This document shows, piece by piece, positions 1 through 7,227 of a stretch of DNA of 13,012 bases. Position 1 is the first letter of the stretch. Every line of letters starts with the position of its first letter. Source of the DNA: Actinobacteria bacterium RBG_16_64_13 (GTDB lineage Bacteria; Actinomycetota; Thermoleophilia; RBG-16-64-13); contig MELN01000036.1 of NCBI GenBank assembly GCA_001768675.1, positions 39,249-52,260 on the forward strand, in the 5' to 3' direction. A program made the position numbers and the translations under genes. The notes under the pieces were generated by a model, which worked only from the letters and a program-made list of their open reading frames with translations, was not told the origin of the DNA and did no database searches.

Positions 1-2
1 GT

Positions 3-461
3 GGTAGGGCCGGCCGTCGCCACTTCTGGCTCTTATGGGCCGTCCCACTGGCCGTTCTGATGCTCGCCGGCGCCGGCCTGGCGATCTACTTCACGACATC
101 TGGGCAAGCGGGAATAGACTCGTTTGTCACCGTCAACGGCGTTGAACTAAGAGTACTGACCGTCGAGCTTCCGAAATCCTATGACACCGGCGTTTCCACC
201 ATCAGGCCGCAGTCATCCGCCGATACGCTTGTGGCCGTGGGATGTGAGATGAAGGGTGAAGACCTCGACAATCCGATCCGGCCCTCACTCGTCGATGAGA
301 ATGGCGGCGATGGTCATCTGGCGCTCACCGAGAAGACCTTCAGCCCGCAGGGGACAGGGGAAGTGACGTGGGTATTCGTGGCCAGCAAATCCGCCAAGTC
401 CTACACTTTGGGCCTGCCCGACGGACAAATGGTGGTGCTGGATTCACTGATATCGAGGTAG
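3..461 (+). CDS. Membrane-anchored DUF4352-like protein, 5' end outside the window
   Basis: The reading frame is open from the left edge of the window. A basic stretch (RAGRRH) is followed by a hydrophobic segment of about 22 residues (from FWLLWAVP to LAIYF) that begins before the first ATG at position 60. That ATG would cut the membrane segment in half, so the true start lies upstream. After the anchor comes an extracytoplasmic part of about 110 residues opening with VTVNGVELRVLTVEL. This resembles the start of the DUF4352 immunoglobulin-like domain found in many Gram-positive lipoproteins and membrane proteins. No catalytic motif is visible and the function is unknown. It converges on the small transhydroxylase subunit gene and ends 75 bp before a hairpin. 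The family assignment is by eye and tentative; the coding call and the membrane anchor are firmer. Confidence 0.6.
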   Translation, partial: GRAGRRHFWLLWAVPLAVLMLAGAGLAIYFTTSGQAGIDSFVTVNGVELRVLTVELPKSYDTGVSTIRPQSSADTLVAVGCEMKGEDLDNPIRPSLVDENGGDGHLALTEKTFSPQGTGEVTWVFVASKSAKSYTLGLPDGQMVVLDSLISR

Positions 462-536
462 AGCCCGGTACTGGCGTCTTTGCGAGGCGATGCGTCGATG
501 CGGTCGAGGAACTCGGCACCTGGGGCGAAAAGCGGA

Positions 537-558
537 GAGCCCCGCTCGCGCGGGGCTC
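537..558. terminator. Convergent hairpin terminator
   Basis: A perfect 9-bp stem (GAGCCCCGC / GCGGGGCTC) with a 4-nt loop lies between the converging genes that end at 461 (+) and 620 (-). There is no U-run on the plus side. In the minus direction a short TTTT follows within about 10 nt. It is probably a bidirectional terminator, more convincing for the minus-strand transcript. Confidence 0.6.
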
Positions 559-619
559 ACTCACAAGTCTGACCGGCGTCCCGGACGGGGGACGCACACT
601 CCGGGGGCCGGATCGACGT

Positions 620-1441
620 CTAGAGGACTATGTCTCCCAGATACAGGCTTGAGGTGGTGCGCACCTCGAGCTCCTGAGTGTCGCAGCTCGGGGCTGAGAC
701 CGTGATCTTGAACCACTTGTTCGCCGGCAGGTCCTCGAATTCGAAGTCGCCGAACGCGTCGGTCTGCGTGGTCTTCGTGTGGTCCTCACCCACGAGGGTG
801 ACGGTGACGCCCGTGGCGCACTCGTCGGTGTCGCCGAAGACCACCGAGCCGGCCACGAAGTTCTTGGGCAGGCCGATGAAACGCACCTTCTCGCCCAGGC
901 CGTACTCCGGGTGCAGGACCTCGGCGCGGCCCGAGGCCAGTGCCTTGGACACCGGGCTCTCGGGGTCGTCGAGGTCACCGAAGATGAGGGTTCCGGTGGG
1001 GCAAGCTTCCACGCACCGGGGCTCTTTCCAACCAGCGTCCAAGAGGTGGGCGCAGAACGTGCATTTTTGACCAACGTTCTCCTGCTCGTTCCAGTAGATC
1101 ACGCGGTACGGGCACTTGGTGACGATCTCCTGCTGCCCCGCGGCTCTCTGGGGATCGATCATGACGATGCCGTCGGCACGTTTGTACACGCCGCCGTTGG
1201 TGCCGCTTGCGCAGGCGGGCGCGTCGCAGTGCATGCAGGGCATGGCGATGTAGTCCTGCTTGACCTTCGGGAACTGGCCGCGTTCTTTCGGCACGATCTT
1301 CATCCACGCCTGGCCGGTCATGGGCTGCGGCGCGGTGTAACCGGGGTGGGCCTGCTCGCAGTGCTCGTCCTTGCAGGCCAGGAAGCAGTTGTAACAGCCG
1401 TTGCAGCGGGTGACGTCGACGACCATTCCGTATCTAGCCAT
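620..1441 (-). CDS. bthL: Iron-sulfur (small) subunit of a pyrogallol-phloroglucinol transhydroxylase-family enzyme
   Basis: This 273-residue protein is the electron-transfer partner of the large subunit encoded 3 nt upstream. It has a well-placed GGAGGG ribosome site, which overlaps the end of the large-subunit gene. The cysteine pattern is that of a DMSO-reductase-type ferredoxin subunit that has lost one cluster: C13-C16-C19-C23, C69-C72-C77, a lone C110 in a KCPY remnant of motif 3, and C127-C130-C143-C147. These 12 ligands would hold three [4Fe-4S] clusters. Residues about 190-273 form a separate beta-rich domain resembling carboxypeptidase-regulatory or CnaB domains. Three clusters, a C-terminal beta-barrel and a length near 275 residues are the known features of the Pelobacter acidigallici transhydroxylase small subunit. 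There is no Tat or Sec signal, so it is probably cytoplasmic. Resorcinol hydroxylase small subunits belong to the same family, so the symbol marks the family and not the substrate. Confidence 0.85.
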   Translation of the reverse strand: MARYGMVVDVTRCNGCYNCFLACKDEHCEQAHPGYTAPQPMTGQAWMKIVPKERGQFPKVKQDYIAMPCMHCDAPACASGTNGGVYKRADGIVMIDPQRAAGQQEIVTKCPYRVIYWNEQENVGQKCTFCAHLLDAGWKEPRCVEACPTGTLIFGDLDDPESPVSKALASGRAEVLHPEYGLGEKVRFIGLPKNFVAGSVVFGDTDECATGVTVTLVGEDHTKTTQTDAFGDFEFEDLPANKWFKITVSAPSCDTQELEVRTTSSLYLGDIVL

Positions 1442-1444
1442 GCC

Positions 1445-3949
1445 TCATCCCTCCCACTTGGCCATCTCGACAAGACAGGAGTTCGGCGCCATTCCGGGGA
1501 CGTTCTTGGACATCATCCGCCCCGGGGTCAACAGATTGACGCAGCCGCCCCTATCGGTGCTGCCGGCCTTGCCCGGTTCGATCGGATCGTACCGGGAGGC
1601 CCCTTCGTAGGAGTGCACCACCCCCGGTCTGACCCTCTCGGTGACGTACGCCGCGAGTAGCACCGAAGCCCGGTCGTTGTAGAGCTTGATCACGTCGCCG
1701 TGCTTGATGCCTCGGGCCTCCGCGTCCTCAGGATGGATACGGCAGATCTGGTAGTTGTAGCCGTCGATCCACATTCGGTGCTCGGGTATCTCCGACAACC
1801 AGGGCACGCGGGTGTCGTGATGGGAGTGGAAGGAGAACCGGGGATGCGGCGAGATGAGTTGCAGCGGGTACTTCTTGAAGAGCTCGGACGTGTGGCCCTC
1901 CCAACTGGGGATGTACTTGGGCAGCGGGGCCCGTTCGTCGTCGTCGGGCGTATGCGCAAGCAGGGTTTGAGATACGAACTCCACCTTGCCGCTGGGGGTT
2001 GCCAACTCGTGGGCCTTGTCCGTGGCCCGTTTGGGGTTGCTGGTATCGGGCGTGTCGCAGGGCCGGCCTTCGTAGAACCAGCGTAGCGACGGGGTGGGCT
2101 TGTAGTTCTCGATCTGGGGGACTACGAAATAGCCCTTTTCCTTGAATTTCTCGAAGTCCATGTACTTGGGCATGTCGGACCAGTCGTACATCTTCTTGAT
2201 CCACTGGTCCATTGTGTTGCCTTCGGTGAACTCCTGTTTCACTCCCAGCCGGTCGGCCAGCTCGACGAAGATATCGTAGTCGCTCTTGGATTCACCGACC
2301 GGGGCGACGCACTTCTGTTGATAGACGATGACCCGGTGATTGGCGCTGCCGGAGGCATGCAGGGAGTACCCGCCCGAGCTCGCCCACTCGCTGATGTCGT
2401 CGCGCTCCAGGTTGGTGCAAGCGGGGAGGATGACGTCGGCCATCCTGGTCTCGGTGCACCACCAGCAGTCCTGGTTGACCACGAACTCCAGCTTGGGGCT
2501 CTGGTACATCCGCACCCACTTGCTGGTATCGACCATAGTGGAGAGGAAGGCGCCCCCGTAGCGATAGAACATCTTCACTTCGGAGTGGCCGGGCAGCGGG
2601 TAGGTGAACTTGGTGAATTGCTGCTCGATGGAATTGCCGCAGAAGCCCTCTCCCATCCAGGAGATAGGTGGGTTCAGGATGGCGTCGGGCGCCGTCAGGC
2701 GGTAAAGCCGCTGCTTGATCGGGTTGACGGCCGGTTTCTCGGCTATCAGATTGAACCCGCCCTGGGCATAACCCGGGAACTCCAGCGTGTGGTTGTACGG
2801 CGGCCCATTGGCCGTCCCCCAGATGCTCACGCCGGGTTTGCCCAATCCCTGCATGGCTTGCAGCATGACCATCAGCCTGGCGCTCTCTGTGGCGTAGGCC
2901 TGCCTGCACGCCCCGCCTTCTCCGCCCTTGGTGCCGCCGGCCAAGCTGGTTCTGTGGGACGCCCACTCCCTGGCCAGGGCCGTGATGGTCCGGGCCGGAA
3001 CGTCGCAGATCTCCGCGGCCCACGCGGGCGTCTTGGGAACGCCGTCGTCTTCCCCGAGGACGTATCTCTGGAAGTCCTCGAAACCGACGGTGCGGGCGGC
3101 CACGTAGGCCTCATCGTAGGTGCCTTCGGTCATCCAGACGTGGGCGATGGCCAGGGCCATCGCCGCAGTCGTGCCTGGCCGGTAGGCGATCCATTTCTCG
3201 CCCACGTGCGCCGCAGTGTAGTTGTGGAACGGGTCGATGAAGATGGTCTTCTTGCCCTGGTCGCGGAGCCAAAGGCGCCAGATGGCCGAGTCGTTCCCGC
3301 CGTAGATGCCGTGGGTCGAGTCGGGGTCGTTGCTCCAGGAGATGAGGAGTTCGGTGTCTCGCAGGGCGTCTTCAAGGAGGTCGTAGTGCTCGGGATTGCC
3401 CAGTCTCCAATAGAAGCCGTAGGTATGCGTCGCTCCCCAGTGCCAGCCTTCCCAGCTATCGGGGTTATCGAGGATGTCGGTGAACCCTATGAGGTTGAAG
3501 AAGCGGGCCCAGGCCGCTGAGCGGTAGCCCAGGTTGCCCCAGTTGTGGTGGGAGCCCGCTCTGGAGGTGATGGCTTCCGGCCCGTACTCGGTGCGGATGC
3601 GCTTCATCTCGCCCGCGACGAGGTCCAGAGCTTCGTCCCAGCTGATCCTTACGTAGCCGGACTTGCCACGGTTTTGGGGATTTCGATCCCCTTTGGGATC
3701 GAAATCCACCCTCTTCATGGGGTAGAGGATCCGGTCGTCGGAGTACACTCTCGCCCGTTCGGTCAAGGAGAACCCGGCGACGCACGCTTTTCTCGGAGGC
3801 GTGTACTCCTTGCCGTCCACCTCGATCGTCCACGAGGCGGCATCGGTGTCGTCAAAGATCAGGGGCCGCACCCGGGTTATCTTGCCGTTCTCGACGTGGA
3901 CCCGGATGGGGCCACCCGCCGTGCAGTTCACAAAGGTCTGCTCTGCCAT
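1445..3949 (-). CDS. athL: Molybdopterin (large) subunit of a pyrogallol-phloroglucinol transhydroxylase-family enzyme
   Basis: This 834-residue protein of the DMSO-reductase superfamily (Mo/W-bis-MGD) moves or adds hydroxyl groups on polyhydroxylated benzenes in characterised relatives. I place the start at the ATG giving MAEQTF, preceded by GAGGAAGGG; an in-frame TTG 21 nt upstream would put that ribosome site inside the gene. The N-terminus has no CxxC cluster motif, as in transhydroxylase, whose clusters all sit in the small subunit. Key residues match the P. acidigallici active site as I recall it at one constant offset of 10: His134 (His144), Asp164-Ser165-Trp166 (Asp174, Mo ligand Ser175, Trp176) and Tyr394 (Tyr404). 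There is no twin-arginine signal and no NrfD-like membrane subunit nearby, which points to a soluble cytoplasmic enzyme. It lies 40 bp after the acyl-CoA dehydrogenase gene. The close relative resorcinol hydroxylase cannot be excluded; the family is secure, the substrate is not. Confidence 0.85.
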   Translation of the reverse strand: MAEQTFVNCTAGGPIRVHVENGKITRVRPLIFDDTDAASWTIEVDGKEYTPPRKACVAGFSLTERARVYSDDRILYPMKRVDFDPKGDRNPQNRGKSGYVRISWDEALDLVAGEMKRIRTEYGPEAITSRAGSHHNWGNLGYRSAAWARFFNLIGFTDILDNPDSWEGWHWGATHTYGFYWRLGNPEHYDLLEDALRDTELLISWSNDPDSTHGIYGGNDSAIWRLWLRDQGKKTIFIDPFHNYTAAHVGEKWIAYRPGTTAAMALAIAHVWMTEGTYDEAYVAARTVGFEDFQRYVLGEDDGVPKTPAWAAEICDVPARTITALAREWASHRTSLAGGTKGGEGGACRQAYATESARLMVMLQAMQGLGKPGVSIWGTANGPPYNHTLEFPGYAQGGFNLIAEKPAVNPIKQRLYRLTAPDAILNPPISWMGEGFCGNSIEQQFTKFTYPLPGHSEVKMFYRYGGAFLSTMVDTSKWVRMYQSPKLEFVVNQDCWWCTETRMADVILPACTNLERDDISEWASSGGYSLHASGSANHRVIVYQQKCVAPVGESKSDYDIFVELADRLGVKQEFTEGNTMDQWIKKMYDWSDMPKYMDFEKFKEKGYFVVPQIENYKPTPSLRWFYEGRPCDTPDTSNPKRATDKAHELATPSGKVEFVSQTLLAHTPDDDERAPLPKYIPSWEGHTSELFKKYPLQLISPHPRFSFHSHHDTRVPWLSEIPEHRMWIDGYNYQICRIHPEDAEARGIKHGDVIKLYNDRASVLLAAYVTERVRPGVVHSYEGASRYDPIEPGKAGSTDRGGCVNLLTPGRMMSKNVPGMAPNSCLVEMAKWEG
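3678..3707 (-). repeat. Perfect 13-bp inverted repeat inside the large-subunit gene
   Basis: The arms GGATTTCGATCCC and GGGATCGAAATCC are exact reverse complements separated by 4 nt. The repeat lies about 240 nt into the coding sequence and encodes roughly VDFDPKGDRNP. In the mRNA it would form a stable stem with an AAAG loop. No U-run follows in the transcript direction, so it does not look like a simple terminator. Confidence 0.7.
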
Positions 3950-3989
3950 ACCTTGCCCTTCCTCGAACAAAGTCGTAAACGATGCTGAT

Positions 3990-5210
3990 CTACGCGATCG
4001 GTGCTCCGTTTAATAGGGCCATTTCCGTCGTGGCGAAGCCGTGGAGCATGCAGTAGATGTCGCGTAGGTGCTTGCCGAACGGCACGTCGTCGTCGGTAGT
4101 GCCGTACCCTCCCATGATGCCGCAGGTGATGTTCACGAAGTTCACTCCGATGTGGTCGACGAACGCTTTGACCAGCATGCCGGATTTGGGGTTGTACTCG
4201 TACTTCTCCTTGTACGACCAGGCGGATTGCATGAGGTATGCGTGTGCCGCCTCGTACTGCATCTTCATCTCGGCCAGCTTCATGGCTACGTGCTGATGCC
4301 CGATGATGGGTTTGCCGCCCTGTACACGCTGCTTGGCATATTCCAGAGCTTCTTCATACACCGATCGTACGGTCCCGAGGTTGGCCGCTGCGCCGAGAAG
4401 CCCAAATGGCGGCGGAACACCCTGCGGAGTCTTCGACCAGTCGAACTGCGGGCCACCCCATTCGCCCTCGGTACCCCAGGCCTCTCCCTCGTTTCCAAGC
4501 AGGTACCTGGCCGGGATGCGGCAGTCCTCGAAGATCAGCGAGGCATTGGCGAGGAGCCTTCTGCCCAGCTTGTTATGGAACCGGCCGACCTTGAAGCCAG
4601 GCGCGTCGGCGGGCACCAGGAAGCAGCTCAGGCTGGTGGAGACGGGTCCCTTCCTATCCGTACGCGCATAGAGGAAGTAGAGCTTCGCAACACCGCCGCA
4701 CGAGATGTAGTGCTTCGTGCCGTTGATGACGTATTCGTCGCCCTGTTTCACGGCGTAGGTTTGGATAGAGGCTCCGGGCTCGTCGTACAGGAAATGGGAA
4801 TCGGTGCCTGCGTCCGGCTCCGACCGGGCCAAGCCCAGCAGGAACGTATCGTCTTCCATGAACTTGGTCAGCCACTCGTCCCGGAGTTCAGGGGTCAGCT
4901 CGCCGACCAACCTGGGCGATTCGGTGTAGCAGCCCCTGATGATGGTGGCGAAGCCCTGGTCGGCGGCACCGAGTTCCTCGAGGATGAGCGCGAGCGTCGG
5001 GTAGTCAGCCCCCACTCCACCGAACTTCTCGGGAATCGCGGCCGTACGCAGACCCAGGCCCGACGCCTTCTTGAGCAGGTCCCAGGGGACGCAGTCCTTC
5101 GGGTCTGTCTTGTGGTCGTAGTCCATAGCCACGGGCTTCACTTCGTTCTGCGCGAAGTCCCGGACCATGTCGCGGATCATCTCCTGCTCTTCAGTCAGTC
5201 TGAAGTCCAT
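3990..5210 (-). CDS. Acyl-CoA dehydrogenase-like flavoprotein without the usual catalytic glutamate
   Basis: The full-length 406-residue protein has an acyl-CoA dehydrogenase fold: an N-terminal helical domain (MDFRLTEEQEMIRD), the flavin/substrate motif ARSEPDAGTD (about 128-137), a middle beta domain, and C-terminal helices with YAKQR...HQHVAMKLAEMKM (about 291-317) and GGYGTTDDDVPF (about 367-378). The start has an AAGGAGAAGGA ribosome site. Such enzymes oxidise CoA thioesters and pass electrons to ETF, and etfAB and ETF-QO are encoded divergently nearby. By eye, both positions that normally carry the catalytic base are not glutamate. The IYEGT-type motif is replaced by LHGFATTE (Phe392 in an ungapped alignment, His390 with one gap), and the isovaleryl/long-chain-type position is Phe269. 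There is also an insertion of about 12 residues around 241-266. The substrate may be unusual, or may not be a CoA ester. It is the first gene of the transhydroxylase operon. Confidence 0.85.
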   Translation of the reverse strand: MDFRLTEEQEMIRDMVRDFAQNEVKPVAMDYDHKTDPKDCVPWDLLKKASGLGLRTAAIPEKFGGVGADYPTLALILEELGAADQGFATIIRGCYTESPRLVGELTPELRDEWLTKFMEDDTFLLGLARSEPDAGTDSHFLYDEPGASIQTYAVKQGDEYVINGTKHYISCGGVAKLYFLYARTDRKGPVSTSLSCFLVPADAPGFKVGRFHNKLGRRLLANASLIFEDCRIPARYLLGNEGEAWGTEGEWGGPQFDWSKTPQGVPPPFGLLGAAANLGTVRSVYEEALEYAKQRVQGGKPIIGHQHVAMKLAEMKMQYEAAHAYLMQSAWSYKEKYEYNPKSGMLVKAFVDHIGVNFVNITCGIMGGYGTTDDDVPFGKHLRDIYCMLHGFATTEMALLNGAPIA

Positions 5211-5239
5211 GCAATCCTTCTCCTTCAGCCGGGTGGTTG

Positions 5240-5312
5240 CTTCATGATAGTACTCGCGCCAACCCCCGGCACCACTTCCCCCGAACTTTTCATCGGTGGC
5301 GCCAAGTATTAC
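5240..5312 (-). promoter_or_regulatory. Regulatory module copy 1, upstream of the acyl-CoA dehydrogenase operon
   Basis: Read on the minus strand, this stretch contains GTAATACTT, 10 nt, ATGAAAAGTTC, 31 nt, then ACTATCATGAAG, ending 29 nt before the dehydrogenase ATG. The same blocks at the same spacing occur at 6302-6374 in front of etfB. ACTT...AAGT forms the kind of dyad bound by LysR-type regulators (a T-N11-A is conserved in both copies). TATCAT is a candidate -10 box. No good -35 box is seen, which fits an activator-dependent promoter. Confidence 0.65.
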
Positions 5313-5380
5313 AGCGACGTATATCAGTTCGGCCGGTGACGGCGGGTGCCAGCAGGTGGACGCCGGCGTCTAAGCAGGTC

Positions 5381-6289
5381 TCACGGCGTCTGGGCTTGCT
5401 CCGTTCCGCCACGGCCGGAGACCGCCGCTCGGATGTGCACCATGAGCGCGCGCGCCCCCGCGGAGAGGGGCCGGTCTCGTGGGTAGATGATGTTCAGATC
5501 CCGGTACAGCGGCTGCTGAAAGGGGATGGCGACAAGGCCTTCCAAGGTCTCGGGGCCCAACAGCGTCTTCGGCATCGGCGCCACACCGAGACCTCTTCGC
5601 ACCAGGGCTTTTGTCAGCTCCGGGTAGTTCGCCCGGTAGGAGAAGCGGGGCTCGAAGCCGGCGCGGCGCAAGGCATCGGCGATGACGTTGCTGGCGTTCA
5701 TGGTGCCGCGGGGGAGCAAGATCGACTCGCTGGCGAGCTGGCCCAGGGCGACGGCCGACTCGTTCGCAAGGCGGTGGCCACGGGCGACGACCAAGAGTAT
5801 CTCTTCCGTAAGCAGGTGCTGGTGGGCGGCGCGGGTGGATCCCCAAGGGGTCATGACGGCGCAGTCGAGTTCACCGCTGATCACGGCCTCCTCCAACTGG
5901 GCGTCGTCCTTCTCGATGAGGTCGATGCTCACTCTGGGGTAGGCCGCGAGGAACGACACCAGGGGAGCGGTCAAGAGTGCGGCCATGACGTTCCCGACGG
6001 CTCCGAACCGCACCGTGCTCGACCCGGTACCCGCCTGCTCACGTATGAGGGTGATGGCCTCCTCGGTGCGGGTGATGATGGCCTGAGCCAGAGGCAGCAG
6101 CAGTTGCCCGCTGGTCGTACATTCCACATGCCGGCCGTAGCGCTCGAAGAGTTGAGTGCCAAGCTCGCTCTCCAGACGGGCGATCTGACGGCTGAGCGTG
6201 GGCTGGGTGGAGTGCACGGCTCGCGCGGCTCGGCTGAAGCTGCGGGCCTCCGCAACGGCAACGAAGGTTTTGAAGAGATCGAGTTCCAT
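5381..6289 (-). CDS. LysR-type transcriptional regulator
   Basis: This 302-residue protein has the standard LysR layout: an N-terminal winged helix-turn-helix (MELDLFKTFVAVAE, SFSRAARAVHSTQPTLSRQ, LESELGTQLFER; residues 1-60), a linker helix and a two-lobed inducer-binding domain to the C-terminus. It is transcribed divergently from etfB across a 145-bp gap. It is followed, after 170 bp, by the acyl-CoA dehydrogenase operon on its own strand. The matched sequence modules at 5240-5312 and 6302-6374 flank the gene and are the obvious candidate binding sites. The second begins only 13 nt from its own start codon, so autoregulation is likely. The inducer is unknown; a pathway substrate or intermediate is the usual case for this family. 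The ribosome site is weak: a GGGAGGG lies too far upstream. Confidence 0.9.
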   Translation of the reverse strand: MELDLFKTFVAVAEARSFSRAARAVHSTQPTLSRQIARLESELGTQLFERYGRHVECTTSGQLLLPLAQAIITRTEEAITLIREQAGTGSSTVRFGAVGNVMAALLTAPLVSFLAAYPRVSIDLIEKDDAQLEEAVISGELDCAVMTPWGSTRAAHQHLLTEEILLVVARGHRLANESAVALGQLASESILLPRGTMNASNVIADALRRAGFEPRFSYRANYPELTKALVRRGLGVAPMPKTLLGPETLEGLVAIPFQQPLYRDLNIIYPRDRPLSAGARALMVHIRAAVSGRGGTEQAQTP

Positions 6290-6301
6290 CTATACGCCAT
6301 C

Positions 6302-6374
6302 GTAATACTTTGCCCTCCCCATGAAAAGTTCTGCTATAACTCTTCACTTGTAGGGTCGCCGGACTATCATGTAG
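6302..6374 (+). promoter_or_regulatory. Regulatory module copy 2, lysR-etfB divergent promoter
   Basis: The plus strand carries GTAATACTT (6302-6310), 10 nt, ATGAAAAGTTC (6321-6331), 31 nt, then ACTATCATGTAG (6363-6374). This matches the module at 5240-5312 in sequence, spacing and orientation to the downstream gene. TATCAT (6365-6370) is a candidate -10 box, with TTCACT (6343-6348) 16 bp upstream as a weak -35. The ACTT/AAGT dyad centres near 6318, about 60 bp before the inferred start, where LysR-type recognition sites usually sit. Confidence 0.65.
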
Positions 6375-6434
6375 TCAACCCGCTGCTCCGGGTGGCGGCG
6401 GCCGGGTTTCGTCTTACAAGGGAATGGATGACTG

Positions 6435-7211
6435 ATGAAGATCGCGGTGTGCGTCAAACAGGTGATCGATACAGAGGCTGTGAAGAAGCTCGACCCCGCT
6501 TCTTGGCGTCTGGACCGCAGTGTGGCGTGTGTTCTCAATCCGTACGACGAGTACGCGGTGGAGGAAGCTCTGCGGATCAAAGAGGCCCACGAGGGCGAAG
6601 TCGTCGCTGTGTGCATGGGGCCTGAGAAAGCAGAAGAGGCCGTCCGCAAGGCACTGGCGATGGGGGTCGACAGTGCGGTTCTGGTGACCGATCCGGCTCT
6701 GGCCGGCTCCGATGCCCAGGGCACAGCCTACGTCCTGGCGGAAGCGCTCAGGACTTTCGAGTGGGACCTGGTGCTTTTTGGCGTGAGGTCCACCGACGGG
6801 GAGACAGGCTGCGTACCAGCGGCCGTTGCCGAGCAGCTTGGTGTGCCGTTGTTATCCACCCTGGCGAAAGTCGAAGTGCAGGGATCCACTTTGACGGTCC
6901 ATCGGGAGACCGAGCAGGGCTACGTTGCGTACGAGTGCCCCGCGCCGGCCGTTCTCTCTGTCATCAAGGGGATCAACGAGCCTCGCTACCCGTCGATGAA
7001 GGGCATTATGGGCGCCAAGAAGAAGCCGCTGGATGTGAAAGACGCCTCTTCCCTCAATCTAGATGTGTCCCGATTCGGGCAATCCGGCGCCAAGACCCGC
7101 GTACTGTCTGGTCGTTCTCCCGAGCCGCGCAAAGCGGGAGTGAAGATCGAGGACGATGGTACTGGCGCCCAGCATATCGCCGATTTCTTGGCGAGCCAAA
7201 AGCTCATGTAG
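6435..7211 (+). CDS. etfB: Electron transfer flavoprotein, beta subunit
   Basis: EtfB pairs with EtfA to form a soluble FAD heterodimer that carries electrons from acyl-CoA dehydrogenase-type flavoproteins. The 258-residue protein opens with MKIAVCVKQVIDTE, has LNPYDEYAVEEALRI near residue 35, and holds the family signature INEPRYPSMKGIMGAKKKP near residue 180. All of these are typical of EtfB at its usual length. The region that commonly reads DGDTAQVGP is DGETGCVP here. The start ATG follows AAGGGA by about 11 nt. It is the first gene of a four-gene operon, with etfA beginning 16 nt after its stop. The adjacent quinone oxidoreductase suggests electrons flow to quinone; an electron-bifurcating type cannot be strictly excluded by eye. 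Confidence 0.95.
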   Translation: MKIAVCVKQVIDTEAVKKLDPASWRLDRSVACVLNPYDEYAVEEALRIKEAHEGEVVAVCMGPEKAEEAVRKALAMGVDSAVLVTDPALAGSDAQGTAYVLAEALRTFEWDLVLFGVRSTDGETGCVPAAVAEQLGVPLLSTLAKVEVQGSTLTVHRETEQGYVAYECPAPAVLSVIKGINEPRYPSMKGIMGAKKKPLDVKDASSLNLDVSRFGQSGAKTRVLSGRSPEPRKAGVKIEDDGTGAQHIADFLASQKLM

Positions 7212-7227
7212 GGGAGGAGATAGATAA

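Noticed and set aside
3950..3970. TTG start at 3970 for the transhydroxylase large subunit
   Set aside because: It would place the GAGGAAGGG ribosome site inside the gene; the ATG at 3949 is correctly spaced from it and matches the family N-terminus.
6321..6353. Possible 10-residue leader peptide beginning MKSS, with a counterpart at 5293 on the minus strand
   Set aside because: The two frames share only four codons and then diverge completely, neither has a ribosome site, and the surrounding conserved blocks are clearly non-coding. A protein-binding site explains the similarity better.
6362..6376. Palindrome GACTA-N5-TAGTC as the LysR operator
   Set aside because: The symmetry is not kept in the second module copy at 5240-5251, which retains only the ACTATCATG half. 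It is more likely to be the -10 region than the regulator's recognition site.
5237..6625. A 462-codon plus-strand frame across the LysR region and into etfB
   Set aside because: It runs antisense to the LysR gene, across the divergent promoter and out of frame into etfB; the protein resembles nothing known.
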